64,000 bases of DNA from Polaribacter huanghezhanensis. GTDB taxonomy: Bacteria > Bacteroidota > Bacteroidia > Flavobacteriales > Flavobacteriaceae. The stretch lies in contig NZ_CP128595.1 in NCBI RefSeq assembly GCF_030444335.1, positions 1,550,001 to 1,614,000 of the forward strand, in the 5' to 3' direction. Below the pieces are notes generated by a model, which saw only the letters and a program-made list of their open reading frames with translations, was not told the origin of the DNA and searched no databases. The position numbers and the translations under genes were made by a program. Shown one piece after another: positions 10,355 through 19,712 of the stretch. Numbering within the stretch: the stretch's first letter is position 1; every line of letters begins with the position of its first letter.

Positions 10355-12007
10355 ATGAAGCATTTTAAATTATTAATAACCCTTTTTGTTTTTACGATTG
10401 CAGTTTCTTGTGGGCAGCAAAAAAAATACATTACGTATAAAGTAAAGAAAGGAGAAACCATGCGGATTATCGCTAAAAAGTTAGATATTGCTACTAAAGA
10501 TTTGTTACGCTTAAATCCGGATGTTGGTAGAAGACCAAAACCAGATACAGAAATTTTTATTCCGAGTAAAAACGCCACGAAACTGTTACACAAAAAAAAC
10601 AATTCGAAAGATCTTGTTGTAAAAGAGACCATCCAAAAAGACACCATAAAACAACTAGATGACTTAGATGATTTAAATGAAGATTTTATCCTACATACCG
10701 TTCGTAAAGGCGATACTTTTTACAGTTTAACCAGATATTACAATGTATTAAAATCAGATTTATTGGCGTTAAATCCAGCCTTATCTGAAGGATTAAAACT
10801 CGGCGCAATTTTAAAGATTAAAGAACGCGTTGAAGGTGAAAAAATAGATGTAATTTACAAAGACACAATTACAGATAATGCTGTATTAAAAGTTGCTTTG
10901 TTGTTGCCTTTTAGAGCAACAGTTTTTGATACTGTTTCATCACAAGACATATTTAAAAATAGAGCCTTGCCAAATATTGTTACCGATTTTTATCTTGGAG
11001 CAGAACTGGCAATTGATTCATTAAGATATCAAGGAATTCAAATTGATTTTTCTGTTTTTGATACAGAAGATAGAAACACAAAAATAAACGATATTATTAC
11101 AGATAATTCTTTAGAAGATAAAGATGTAATAATTGGTTCTATTTATTCTGATGAAACAATAAAATTAGCAAACAGCGTAAAAGCGCCGCTTGTTTTTCCT
11201 ATTTTTTCTAAAGCACAAACTTCTTTTAGATCTTCTAGAATTGTAAAAACATCGCCAGATAAAAATTTGTATAAAGAGAAGTTGTTGTCATACATTTCTA
11301 AAGAATATAAGAATGAAAATATTATTATTGTTGGAGATTCTACAACAGCATCTATTACAGAAATAACTCAGATTGCAAATATTTTAAAACAGCACGATTC
11401 TATTAAAGAAGTTCATCAGATTGTTCCACATTATGGATACATCGCGCAAGAACGTTTTTTAGAAATGATGAAACCCGATTCTACACAAGTTACCAATTGG
11501 GTAATTATTGCAACAAATAATGATGTTATTGCTTCAGATGCAATCAATAGCTTAATCAGTTTTCCTGATCCACCAAAACCAGAAAAACCTAAAAATGGTG
11601 AAGAACCCGAAGAACCACAAGAAAAAATTAACTATAAAGTTAAATTATTTGGTTTTGATAAATACGATTATGTTGCTTACAACAAACTTGCGCAATTAGG
11701 ATTTGTATATGTTACAGATTCTTATGTTGATGAAAGCTCTTTAGCGGCTCGGGTTTTTAACAATCAGTATTTGCGTAAGAATAAAGCATTGCCTTCTTAT
11801 TACGCAACGCGTGGTTTTGATGTTACGTATGATGTAATTATGCGATTGGCGTCCGGAAAAGATTTGTATGACACCTTTAAAGACGGAGTTTCTTACCGAG
11901 TAGAAAGTAAATTCGACTTTAGCAAAAGACTGTTTGGGATATCACAAAACAGAGGCTTATTTTTGTTAGAATTTCAGCCAGATTTAAGTTTAAAAAGAAT
12001 TGAGTAA
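10355..12007 (+). CDS. LysM-repeat lipoprotein with PBP1-type periplasmic-binding fold
   Basis: The chosen ATG gives a lipoprotein signal ending in AVSC (Cys19), 550 residues in all. A codon 30 bp upstream would put ten charged residues before the signal, which is less likely. Two LysM modules follow (about residues 25-70 and 115-160; each with a KKGET or RKGDT start and an IP or IK end), then a long type-1 periplasmic-binding region starting at VALLLPF near residue 190. This architecture is common in flavobacteria and is usually labelled an amino-acid ABC-transporter substrate protein. No transporter genes adjoin it; a cell-wall-anchored or LpoA-like role is equally plausible. Confidence 0.8.
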   Translation: MKHFKLLITLFVFTIAVSCGQQKKYITYKVKKGETMRIIAKKLDIATKDLLRLNPDVGRRPKPDTEIFIPSKNATKLLHKKNNSKDLVVKETIQKDTIKQLDDLDDLNEDFILHTVRKGDTFYSLTRYYNVLKSDLLALNPALSEGLKLGAILKIKERVEGEKIDVIYKDTITDNAVLKVALLLPFRATVFDTVSSQDIFKNRALPNIVTDFYLGAELAIDSLRYQGIQIDFSVFDTEDRNTKINDIITDNSLEDKDVIIGSIYSDETIKLANSVKAPLVFPIFSKAQTSFRSSRIVKTSPDKNLYKEKLLSYISKEYKNENIIIVGDSTTASITEITQIANILKQHDSIKEVHQIVPHYGYIAQERFLEMMKPDSTQVTNWVIIATNNDVIASDAINSLISFPDPPKPEKPKNGEEPEEPQEKINYKVKLFGFDKYDYVAYNKLAQLGFVYVTDSYVDESSLAARVFNNQYLRKNKALPSYYATRGFDVTYDVIMRLASGKDLYDTFKDGVSYRVESKFDFSKRLFGISQNRGLFLLEFQPDLSLKRIE

Positions 12008-12010
12008 ACT

Positions 12011-12045
12011 AAAAAAGCTTCTGAATTTTCAGAAGCTTTTTTTTA
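12011..12045 (+). terminator. Intrinsic terminator after the LysM lipoprotein gene
   Basis: A perfect 14-bp stem (12011-12024 / 12029-12042) with loop ATTT is followed by more T residues. It lies between two convergent genes and, being A/T symmetrical, can work in both directions. Confidence 0.85.
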
Positions 12046-12061
12046 TACTATTAAGAAGAAA

Positions 12062-12577
12062 CTAGATTTTTTTCATCTGTTGTTTCATCATTTTTATTTG
12101 ATCGTTTAGCATGCCTTGTTTGTCTAATTTCTTAGCCTCGTTCATAAGCATTGTTGCTTCACGTTTTCTTCTTTTTGTCATCGCAATTCCAGCTAATTGT
12201 AGCTTTGCCATTGCCAAATCATGACTCATAGATAATCCAAGTTTCACCGCTTTCTTTAAATATCTTTCTGCTTGTGTAATGTTTGTTTGCGATAACATAA
12301 TTCCGTGTAAAAAATTATAATATCCTTCTTGTTTTTTAGTTAAAGCTGCACTCGGATTTTTAATGTAGTTCAGCCATTTTTGTGCTCCAGGAAAATTTTG
12401 TTTACGCAATTGTAAAAACGCCAATAAAATAAATTCGTTTTTAAAATACAAAAGGATAAAAATTCCTGCTAGTAATAAAATAGAAATTCCATTCATGATA
12501 TGTCCTTGCGAAAATTCGTACACAGACCAAGCAGTAATTAAAGTTGCAATTATTAATTTAAAATTTTTATGAAACAT
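12062..12577 (-). CDS. Small inner-membrane protein with TPR-like tail
   Basis: The 171-residue protein has two predicted membrane segments near the N-terminus (about residues 7-24 and 28-46). A helical tail follows with TPR-like spacing (LHGIMLSQTNITQAERYLKKA, then a second helical pair ending in a basic, Met-rich segment). I do not recognise a named family with certainty. It lies downstream of ccsBA on the same strand with a 100-bp gap, so cotranscription is possible. Confidence 0.7.
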   Translation of the reverse strand: MFHKNFKLIIATLITAWSVYEFSQGHIMNGISILLLAGIFILLYFKNEFILLAFLQLRKQNFPGAQKWLNYIKNPSAALTKKQEGYYNFLHGIMLSQTNITQAERYLKKAVKLGLSMSHDLAMAKLQLAGIAMTKRRKREATMLMNEAKKLDKQGMLNDQIKMMKQQMKKI

Positions 12578-12679
12578 ATATTGTTATTTTAATTTTAGGA
12601 AAGCAAAAATACAGCTTTCATTTTATTTTTGTTTGTCACTTCGGATGAAATCTCGGTAAATAAATTTCATCTCGATAAA

Positions 12680-15600
12680 CTATTTTTTATAATATTTTTT
12701 ATATTTAAACCAAGCAAAAGTTCCTAATATTGCTACGAATCCAACAGAGTAATATACCGAAGTTGGTGTAATAACTTTATCTCCACTTGCATACGAATGC
12801 AATCCAGATAAGTAAAAATTCACTCCAAAATACGTCATCATAATAGAAGCGTAGGTTATAATAGACCATAAGTTAAAAGTAAATCTACTTCTTAAACCAG
12901 GAATTAAACGCATGTGCAACACAAAAGCATATAACATAATGCTAATTAATGCCCAAGTTTCTTTTGGATCCCAACCCCAATAACGTCCCCAACTTTCGTT
13001 GGCCCACATTCCGCCTAAAAAGTTTCCAACAGTTAGCATAATTAAACCAACTGTAATAGACATTTCGTTAATAATGGTTAATTCTTTAATAGCTAAATCT
13101 AATTTTTTATGATTCTTTTTAGTAGTGAAAATCATTAAGAATAAAGAAAATATTCCTAAAATCATTGCCAAAGAAAATGGTCCGTAACTAGCAACAATAA
13201 TAGATACGTGAATTAATAACCAATACGAATTTAAAACAGGCTGTAAGTTTGCAATTTCTGGATCTAACCAGTTTTGATGTGCAAATGCAAGAATAACTGC
13301 TGTTAAAAAAGTTGTTGCTGCAATTGTTAAAGAAGATTTTCTTCCAAAAACCAAACCAAATAACATGGTGGCCCAAGCAACATAAATGATGGACTCGTAG
13401 GCGTTACTCCAAGGAGCGTTTCCGCTAATGTACCAACGCGCACCTAATCCTAAAGTATGGAAAACAAACAATCCTATAATGATTGCAATCAATCCTTTGA
13501 TTAAGTAATTGAGTACTTTTTTATCAGAAAAAATTTGAGCAATTACCACAAAAATTAACAGCGCTCCAGCCAAACCTAAATATTTTGCCAAGCGACTAAA
13601 AATGTTGAATTTATTGTAGGCAATTTCTAACTCAATTTTAGTGTCAGAAGGAATTACTTTTGCGCCAAATTTCTTTTGGAATTTTTTAATTCCAGTTAAT
13701 ATTTTATCTGCCTGTGTGTAATCTTTCGTTTCTTTTGCTTTTTGCAGCATCTGAATATAAACAGGTAAAACTTGACGAACAAAAACAGAATCGGTTCCTT
13801 TAAAACCTGCGTGTAATGTTTCTGGTTGAGAAACCCATTTGTTATTTGGATCATTTGGAATTGGAAAAATTTTAAATATTTGTCCGCCAATTGCCCGGTA
13901 CAATAAACCAACTCTTTTGTCAATGTTTATTAAATCTTTTTCAAACTTATTTTTTACATTTTTCTTTTGAGCGTAATCAACTTTTGTTTTTATGATATAC
14001 ACACCTTCGTTAGATAAAAAGTCAGACAATCTTGCATGTGTAGCATCTTTTGGAACGCCTAAAATTTCTCTTATTTCTGTATTTCCTTTTTCTAAATAAA
14101 TCATTGGAACTTCAATCCAAAACCGTGGATTTTCAATGATAGACAATAACACTTGACTAGGGCTCATTCCTTTGAAAGTCTCTTCATGCGTTACTTTTCT
14201 AACCAATTGAGAAGCAAAAGTATGTGCAGGTTTCATTCGCCCACCAGCATCTTGTATAACCAACGTATTAAATAATTCTGCATGTTTTGCATCTACAGAA
14301 TTAGCAGCTAAAATGGAATCTACTTGCTGTTCTGAGATTGCATGTTCTTGGTGTTGTGCCGAAACAGCAACTGAGAAAAATAAAAATCCTAAAAGCGATA
14401 AAGCGGCTTTTTTCTTTCTAATTTTTTTCAACGTACTTTTTAAATAATCAAATCGAGTATTTTTTGCAAATAGAATGCAAATCAACCCAAAATACAACAT
14501 TGAATAACCGATGTACGTAATTAAAGTTCCCCAAAAATCATGATTTACAGATAAGTGTGTTTCTTCAACTTCTTTAGAATTATCATAACTAGATTGAAAT
14601 AATTTATAGCCTTTATAATCTAAAATATGATTCATAAATATTCTATAATCAAATGTTTCTTCTTTTGTAATTACAGTTACTTCACTTGCATACGAAGCGG
14701 CACTTTCTGAGCCAGGATATTTTTCTAACTGAAAATCTCTTAATTTCACGTGAAATGGGGTTTCTATGGTTTTAGAACCATACAACATTCTGAAATTTAA
14801 ATTATCAACACTCAATTGTTCAGAGTTTTGCGTGTTGTACTGTCCACCTAATAATTCTACTCTTTTTGTTTTGTTATTTGTAGTGACTTCTATAACAATA
14901 ATGTCGTGTTTTTTATCATCTTTTGGGCCGCTAACCATTTTTAGAATTCCTTTTTCTGCGGGTCTTGGAATTACAAATTGCAAACCAGAAATGTGATGTA
15001 ATGATAAATATTTGAAAGTTGCTGTAGAATCTTTTACGATTTTTCCTTCGGCTTGATCGGCCATTCGCAACCAATTTCCGTCTTCTTTAGACGTCATTTT
15101 TAGCTCTCCATCTACAGTTGTAAAATTAATTGTCGAATTATTTTTAGAATCAAATCCAACTAAAACATTATGAATGTTTTGTGTAGTTCCTTTTTTAATA
15201 TAATGTTCGTGTCTGGCGCCTTCGCTAGATTCTACAAAGAATAAATATTCATCCCCTTTTTCATCTTCAATTAATTTTTTTTCTGCCCACGGAATGTAAT
15301 CTACTAGTTTGAAATCTACTTCTTGACCTCTAAATTTTGTAGAAAAACCCCAATTATTTTTTCCCCAAGTCGATAATAAAATCGGTTGATGAATGGTTGG
15401 TTTTTGTTGATTATTATCATCAATTACAACATTTAAATAGGTTTTTTCTGTAATAAATTTATTGGTAACTTCCCCTTCCTTAATAATCATTAAACCTTCA
15501 TACCCAATATAACGCGTAACTCCCGCGCCAATCAATATGAATAAGAAAGCAGAATGAAATAATAAAACAGGCCATTTTTCTTTTTTGTACAACCTATACC

Positions 15601-15799
15601 TAAAAATATTTCCAAAAAAGTTGATTACAAAAAACACCATAATAGCTTCAAACCACCATGTGTTATAAACTAATGCTTTAGAAGTTTGTGTGCCGAAATC
15701 ATTTTCTATAAAAGTGGCTACGCCCATTGATGCTGCAAACAGGAAAAATAAGACAGCCATTAAACGAGTAGAGTAAAGTATATTTAAGATTTTTTTCAT
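12680..15799 (-). CDS. ccsBA: Cytochrome c biogenesis protein, CcsB-CcsA (ResB-ResC) fusion
   Basis: A 1039-residue System II cytochrome c synthase that carries heme across the membrane and ligates it to CxxCH apocytochromes. The N-terminal ResB/CcsB-like part has membrane segments near residues 12-30, 48-64, 78-96 and 427-447 around a large periplasmic domain. A second periplasmic segment (about 480-730) separates it from the CcsA part, with multiple membrane helices and the tryptophan-rich heme-handling motif WGRYWGWDPKETW near residue 945. Conserved His residues flank this. It is a natural client of the heme pathway 4-18 kb away, though on a separate transcript. Confidence 0.92.
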   Translation of the reverse strand: MKKILNILYSTRLMAVLFFLFAASMGVATFIENDFGTQTSKALVYNTWWFEAIMVFFVINFFGNIFRYRLYKKEKWPVLLFHSAFLFILIGAGVTRYIGYEGLMIIKEGEVTNKFITEKTYLNVVIDDNNQQKPTIHQPILLSTWGKNNWGFSTKFRGQEVDFKLVDYIPWAEKKLIEDEKGDEYLFFVESSEGARHEHYIKKGTTQNIHNVLVGFDSKNNSTINFTTVDGELKMTSKEDGNWLRMADQAEGKIVKDSTATFKYLSLHHISGLQFVIPRPAEKGILKMVSGPKDDKKHDIIVIEVTTNNKTKRVELLGGQYNTQNSEQLSVDNLNFRMLYGSKTIETPFHVKLRDFQLEKYPGSESAASYASEVTVITKEETFDYRIFMNHILDYKGYKLFQSSYDNSKEVEETHLSVNHDFWGTLITYIGYSMLYFGLICILFAKNTRFDYLKSTLKKIRKKKAALSLLGFLFFSVAVSAQHQEHAISEQQVDSILAANSVDAKHAELFNTLVIQDAGGRMKPAHTFASQLVRKVTHEETFKGMSPSQVLLSIIENPRFWIEVPMIYLEKGNTEIREILGVPKDATHARLSDFLSNEGVYIIKTKVDYAQKKNVKNKFEKDLINIDKRVGLLYRAIGGQIFKIFPIPNDPNNKWVSQPETLHAGFKGTDSVFVRQVLPVYIQMLQKAKETKDYTQADKILTGIKKFQKKFGAKVIPSDTKIELEIAYNKFNIFSRLAKYLGLAGALLIFVVIAQIFSDKKVLNYLIKGLIAIIIGLFVFHTLGLGARWYISGNAPWSNAYESIIYVAWATMLFGLVFGRKSSLTIAATTFLTAVILAFAHQNWLDPEIANLQPVLNSYWLLIHVSIIVASYGPFSLAMILGIFSLFLMIFTTKKNHKKLDLAIKELTIINEMSITVGLIMLTVGNFLGGMWANESWGRYWGWDPKETWALISIMLYAFVLHMRLIPGLRSRFTFNLWSIITYASIMMTYFGVNFYLSGLHSYASGDKVITPTSVYYSVGFVAILGTFAWFKYKKYYKK

Positions 15800-15924
15800 C
15801 TTTGAAAAGTGTAAAATAAAAGTTTACAAATTTAAGGATAAAAGCTTGAATAAACGTTTGGATTTAACTGTTTTTTAAATAGAAGAAGTGTTAAAAAAAG
15901 AGTTTTTTAGATTGTGCTGTTTTG

Positions 15925-16070
15925 AGAATTTAGCTAACGTGTTTGTACAAGGTTAGTTGCTGTGGTTATGCTATAAATTTAATAAATAATTACTAACAAA
16001 GAATATTCGCGAGGGCTTTTATAAGTAGTCTAATTACTAGGTAATTAATTTAAGATGTTGTTGTGTGTCA
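15925..16070. other. Noncoding spacer with repeat-like sequence
   Basis: The 275-bp gap between ccsBA and the VIT-family gene has no credible reading frame. Its second half (GCTAACGTGTTTGTACAAGG, later TTCGCGAGGGC) is more G/C-rich than typical spacer here and resembles decayed intergenic repeats I know from flavobacterial genomes. There is no second copy in this window to confirm it. Confidence 0.25.
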
Positions 16071-16074
16071 TTTT

Positions 16075-16791
16075 TTATCCGATATTTACATTGAAGAAAT
16101 AACCAACTAAAGCTGTCAGTCCCATTGCGACAGTTCCCCAGAAAGTAATTCGGATTATAGCTCTTCCAATACTCGAGCCACCTGTTTTGGCCGCTAATGC
16201 TCCTAAAATTATTAGAAAAAATAATGCAAATCCGTAAAGTGAATATTCCATACTTTTTAATGGTAAAAAAAGCGTTACTAAAAAAGGAAGTAATCCGCCA
16301 ACTGTAAATGCTGCACCAGAAGTAAATGCAGCTTGCATTGGCTTGGCTTGGCTAATTTCATTAATTCCTAATTCATCTCTAATGTGTGCTCCTAGCGCAT
16401 CGTGTTCTGTTAATTCTTTAGCAACAGTTAATGCAGTCTCTTTTTTTAGGCCTCTTTTCTCATAAATTTCAGCTAATCTTTCTAATTCGATTTCAGGCAT
16501 TTCATTTAGTTCTTGCTTTTCACGTTCGATATCAGCATTCTCCACATCAGTTTGTGAGCTAACAGAGACATATTCTCCAGCTGCCATTGATAAAGCCCCT
16601 GCGACAAGTCCAGCTAATGTTGCTAAAATAATAGGTTCTCGCATATGGCTTGCAGCTGCAACTCCAATAGCAATACTTGCTGTCGACAAGATTCCATCGT
16701 TAGCTCCAAGAACAGCAGCTCTTAACCAATTACTTCGGTGGATGTAATGGTTATCTAAATAATTGTCTAATTCTTTTGTTTTTTTTGTCAT
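16075..16791 (-). CDS. VIT1/CCC1 family iron/manganese transporter
   Basis: The 238-residue protein starts in the cytoplasm (NHYIHRSNWLRAAVLGANDGI), the typical VIT1 first block. The acidic, helical metal-binding insert (AGEYVSVSSQTDVENADIER, then a Glu-rich stretch, residues about 70-130) and later membrane segments (about 155-235) are also typical. VIT-family proteins export Fe(II) or Mn(II) from the cytoplasm. It is monocistronic as far as the sequence shows. Confidence 0.88.
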   Translation of the reverse strand: MTKKTKELDNYLDNHYIHRSNWLRAAVLGANDGILSTASIAIGVAAASHMREPIILATLAGLVAGALSMAAGEYVSVSSQTDVENADIEREKQELNEMPEIELERLAEIYEKRGLKKETALTVAKELTEHDALGAHIRDELGINEISQAKPMQAAFTSGAAFTVGGLLPFLVTLFLPLKSMEYSLYGFALFFLIILGALAAKTGGSSIGRAIIRITFWGTVAMGLTALVGYFFNVNIG

Positions 16792-16901
16792 TTCTACTGT
16801 TTGTTCAAACTTCAGTGAATGTTAAGAATATGATTTTGTTTTAATAAAATCTATTCAGTGTTAGCGAAGTTACCGAAAAAGGAGTTTAGAAAAAAATCAA
16901 G

Positions 16902-18335
16902 TTATTTCCTCTTAAACAACCACAATCCAACGAAGGTAATCAATCCATTTAGTATCAATAAAGCAAAACTAAAATCAAAACTTAAATAGGTTATGCACAA
17001 ATAATTGATTAAAAAAGTAAGTATTGGAGAAGATAAACATATAAACGGAACAGCTTTGTCTTTTACGTTGAGTTTGGTAAATAAACCAAAAGCATACAAA
17101 CCTAATAAAGGTCCGTACGTATAATTTGCAAACGTAAATATCTTGGCAATAACACTTGCATCCGCAATAAAATATTTAAAAATAAGAATGGTTGCTATCA
17201 ACACAAAAGAAAACAACACATGAATTTTCTTACGAATTTTCTCTTGTTCACTTTTCTCTTTTTTCTTGTCAATTTCTAAAATATCAATACTAAAAGAAGT
17301 AGTTAAAGAAGTTAATGCAGAATCTGCACTAGAATATGCAGCGGCAATTAATCCTAATAAAAAGAAAATAGCAGTTGCCAAACCTAACGTTCCTTTGGTA
17401 GCGATAATCGGAAATAATTGATCTTTGTGTGCGTTTATTCCGTTTTTCTGAGCATAATCTGTTAGTAAAATTCCCAATGCTAAAAAGAAAAAGTTGACAA
17501 TTACCAACACAATGGTAAACCAAAACATGTTTTTTTGAGCGTCTTTTAAATTTCTACAGGTTAAGTTTTTCTGCATCATATCTTGGTCTAATCCTGTCAT
17601 TGCAATGGCAACAAAAGCTCCGGCTAAAAATTGTTTCCAGAAATAATTTCCTGCTTTTGGATCATCAAAAAAGAAGGTTTTAGACAAATCGCTATCCGCA
17701 ACATAACTAAATATATTGCTAATTTGCATTTCGCTAGAAATGGTGTAAATACAAACTCCAACTGCAATTAACATAAATAAGGTTTGCAAAGTATCTGTCC
17801 AAACAATGGTTTTAATTCCGCCTTTAAAAGTGTACAACCAAATTAATAAAATGGTAATTGAAACGGTTACCCAAAACGGAATTCCGTATGCATCAAACAA
17901 TAATAATTGCAATACATTTGCCACTAAAAACAAACGGAAAGCTGCGCCAATAGTTCTAGAAATTAAAAAGAACGTTGCGCCAGTTTTGTAAGAATATTTT
18001 CCAAATCTGTCTTCTAAATACGTGTAAATAGAAGTTAAATTCAATCTATAGTACAAGGGCAATAACACCAAGCCGATAATTGCATATCCAACAACATACC
18101 CCAAAACCATTTGCATATAACTCATGCTTTGATCTTCTACCCAACCAGGAACGGAAATAAATGTGACTCCAGATAATGAAGCGCCAATCATACCAAAAGC
18201 CACTAAATACCAAGGCGATGAATTATTTGCTTTGAAAAATGTTTGGTTAGTTGCTGATTTCCCTGTGATGTAAGAAATCAATATCAATACACTAAAATAA
18301 GCGACGATTAATAAAATAATATGAAGTGGTTGCAT
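16902..18335 (-). CDS. Sodium/solute symporter family transporter
   Basis: The 477-residue protein has about 13 hydrophobic segments and SSS-family blocks: GMIGASLSGVTFISVPGWV near residue 50, GGIKTIVWTDTLQTLFM near 170, and AAAYSSADSALTSLTTSFSI near 335. These carry secondary sodium-coupled uptake, but the substrate cannot be read from the sequence. It is divergent from recR. A TATATTCG box on the minus strand (18374-18381) is a possible -7 element. Confidence 0.88.
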   Translation of the reverse strand: MQPLHIILLIVAYFSVLILISYITGKSATNQTFFKANNSSPWYLVAFGMIGASLSGVTFISVPGWVEDQSMSYMQMVLGYVVGYAIIGLVLLPLYYRLNLTSIYTYLEDRFGKYSYKTGATFFLISRTIGAAFRLFLVANVLQLLLFDAYGIPFWVTVSITILLIWLYTFKGGIKTIVWTDTLQTLFMLIAVGVCIYTISSEMQISNIFSYVADSDLSKTFFFDDPKAGNYFWKQFLAGAFVAIAMTGLDQDMMQKNLTCRNLKDAQKNMFWFTIVLVIVNFFFLALGILLTDYAQKNGINAHKDQLFPIIATKGTLGLATAIFFLLGLIAAAYSSADSALTSLTTSFSIDILEIDKKKEKSEQEKIRKKIHVLFSFVLIATILIFKYFIADASVIAKIFTFANYTYGPLLGLYAFGLFTKLNVKDKAVPFICLSSPILTFLINYLCITYLSFDFSFALLILNGLITFVGLWLFKRK

Positions 18336-18473
18336 TGTTAAGTTGTAAATGTTGAATGATCAGTTTTGAGTTACGAATATAGTTTTTTTAGAGGATAGAT
18401 AAGAAGGAAAATAAAATAGATCAACTGAAAACTATTTTTTCTATTTTCTCTCTTCTTTTTTCTTTTGAAATTG

Positions 18474-18481
18474 TAGATTTG
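18474..18481 (+). promoter_or_regulatory. Candidate -7 box of recR
   Basis: TAGATTTG matches TAnnTTTG and ends 5 nt before the recR ATG. There is no convincing -33 TTG at the right distance, so this is a weak call. Confidence 0.3.
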
Positions 18482-18486
18482 CATCT

Positions 18487-19104
18487 ATGGATTTTTCATC
18501 AAAATTGTTAGAAAATGCAGTGAACGAAGTTTCGCGTTTGCCGGGAATTGGGAAGCGAACTGCTTTGCGCTTGGTGTTACATTTGTTAAAACAACCAACA
18601 GAACATACCAATTATTTGTCAGAAGCTTTGTTGCATTTGCGCAACGATGTAAAGTCGTGCGAAAAATGTCATAATATTTCTGATACCGTTTTATGCGAAA
18701 TCTGTAACAATCCGAAACGAAATTCAGAAATTGTGTGTGTTGTAGAAGATATTCGTGATGTAATGGCGATAGAAAGTACCTCGCAATTTAAAGGTTTGTA
18801 TCATGTGTTGGGCGGAAAAATTTCTCCGATTGAAGGAATTGGTCCACACAATTTACAAATAGAATCTTTGGTGGAAAAAGTAGGGAAAGGAGAAATTAAA
18901 GAATTGATTTTTGCTCTGAGTTCTACCATGGAAGGCGATACAACCAACTTCTATATTTTTAAACAAATAGAAAAATTTGAAATAATAACTTCTACCATAG
19001 CACGCGGAATTTCTGTTGGAGACGAATTAGAATACGCAGATGAAGTTACGTTGGGAAGATCTATTGTAAATAGAATTCCGTTTGAACAAAGTCTTAGTAA
19101 GTAG
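18487..19104 (+). CDS. recR: Recombination mediator RecR
   Basis: This 205-residue protein has the helix-hairpin-helix start ([17 protein letters not shown]), a four-Cys zinc finger ([16 protein letters not shown], residues about 58-73), and a Toprim domain beginning [14 protein letters not shown] with the downstream GG...SPIEGIGP segment. RecR works with RecO (and RecF) to load RecA onto gapped DNA. The start has the expected [20 protein letters not shown] form. Confidence 0.96.
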   Translation: MDFSSKLLENAVNEVSRLPGIGKRTALRLVLHLLKQPTEHTNYLSEALLHLRNDVKSCEKCHNISDTVLCEICNNPKRNSEIVCVVEDIRDVMAIESTSQFKGLYHVLGGKISPIEGIGPHNLQIESLVEKVGKGEIKELIFALSSTMEGDTTNFYIFKQIEKFEIITSTIARGISVGDELEYADEVTLGRSIVNRIPFEQSLSK

Positions 19105-19105
19105 C

Positions 19106-19143
19106 AGTATTCAGTTGCAGTTTTCAGTGTTTTACTGAATACT
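19106..19143. repeat. Inverted repeat just after recR
   Basis: AGTATTCAGT (19106-19115) and ACTGAATACT (19134-19143) form a perfect 10-bp stem around an 18-nt loop. The related words CAACTGCAAACTGC and CTGAATACTG recur in inverted sense at 20382-20409. No U-tract follows, so it looks like dispersed repeat sequence, not a terminator. Confidence 0.5.
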
Positions 19144-19304
19144 TTAACCTAGGTTTCTTCTTTTAAAAACAGCTTTTGTAGAGAATGGAACTAAAGTTCG
19201 TGTTTATGAACAATTGTTAATTATAAATTGGAATTAAATTGCATTGTATTACAATGCAAATGCAATAGTTTTTTATATTTGTATTATAACTACTTAATAG
19301 TTGT

Positions 19305-19502
19305 AAAAAAAAACGCCAATGCTACGAACATTGACGTTTAAATAAGGTAGTTAGCTTTGGACACTATACTGGTTATTTTGTTTTCGAATTTATAAGGTTT
19401 GGAATCTTATAAATTGCTCATCAAATTCAAATTAACTTTTACCTTAAATGAAGAACATTAATTAAAGGTCTTCATCTCTTCAAAGATACTTCTAGTTGTC
19501 TG
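19305..19502 (-). ncRNA. Putative structured small RNA with intrinsic terminator
   Basis: The recR-hemJ gap has no credible ORF on either strand but holds a complete transcription-unit-like layout on the minus strand. A TAACTTTG box (19515-19508) is followed by a hairpin ATGAAGA/TCTTCAT (19475-19448) that competes with an alternative ACCTT/AAGGT pairing. A perfect 10-bp hairpin with a 9-nt loop follows (19415-19387), then a terminator hairpin (19339-19311) that is fully paired if one G-U is allowed and is followed by nine U. CTTTG (19485-19481) and CAAAG (19359-19355) could close the element. The expected transcript is about 190-200 nt. I cannot assign a family; 6S RNA would be the first comparison. 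Confidence 0.45.
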
Positions 19503-19507
19503 TAAGT

Positions 19508-19515
19508 CAAAGTTA
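19508..19515 (-). promoter_or_regulatory. Candidate -7 box of the small RNA
   Basis: The minus strand reads TAACTTTG, matching TAnnTTTG. No clear TTTG -33 element lies 19-23 nt upstream; the nearest candidate is TTC at 19537-19535. Confidence 0.35.
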
Positions 19516-19712
19516 TACTTATTCACGAAAAGTTGAAGTTTTTAACAAAACGTTCACATTTACTGAGGTTTTATTGATGAAAAAATAACAGTTAAGTTGT
19601 TGGTTAACAATATATTGAAAATAAGTATTTTTTTAAACCCTTGATTTTACTGACTTTGTAAAAATTAGTTTTTTATAAAAGAAAGATTCTTAAAATCTCT
19701 AATATTTAAAAG

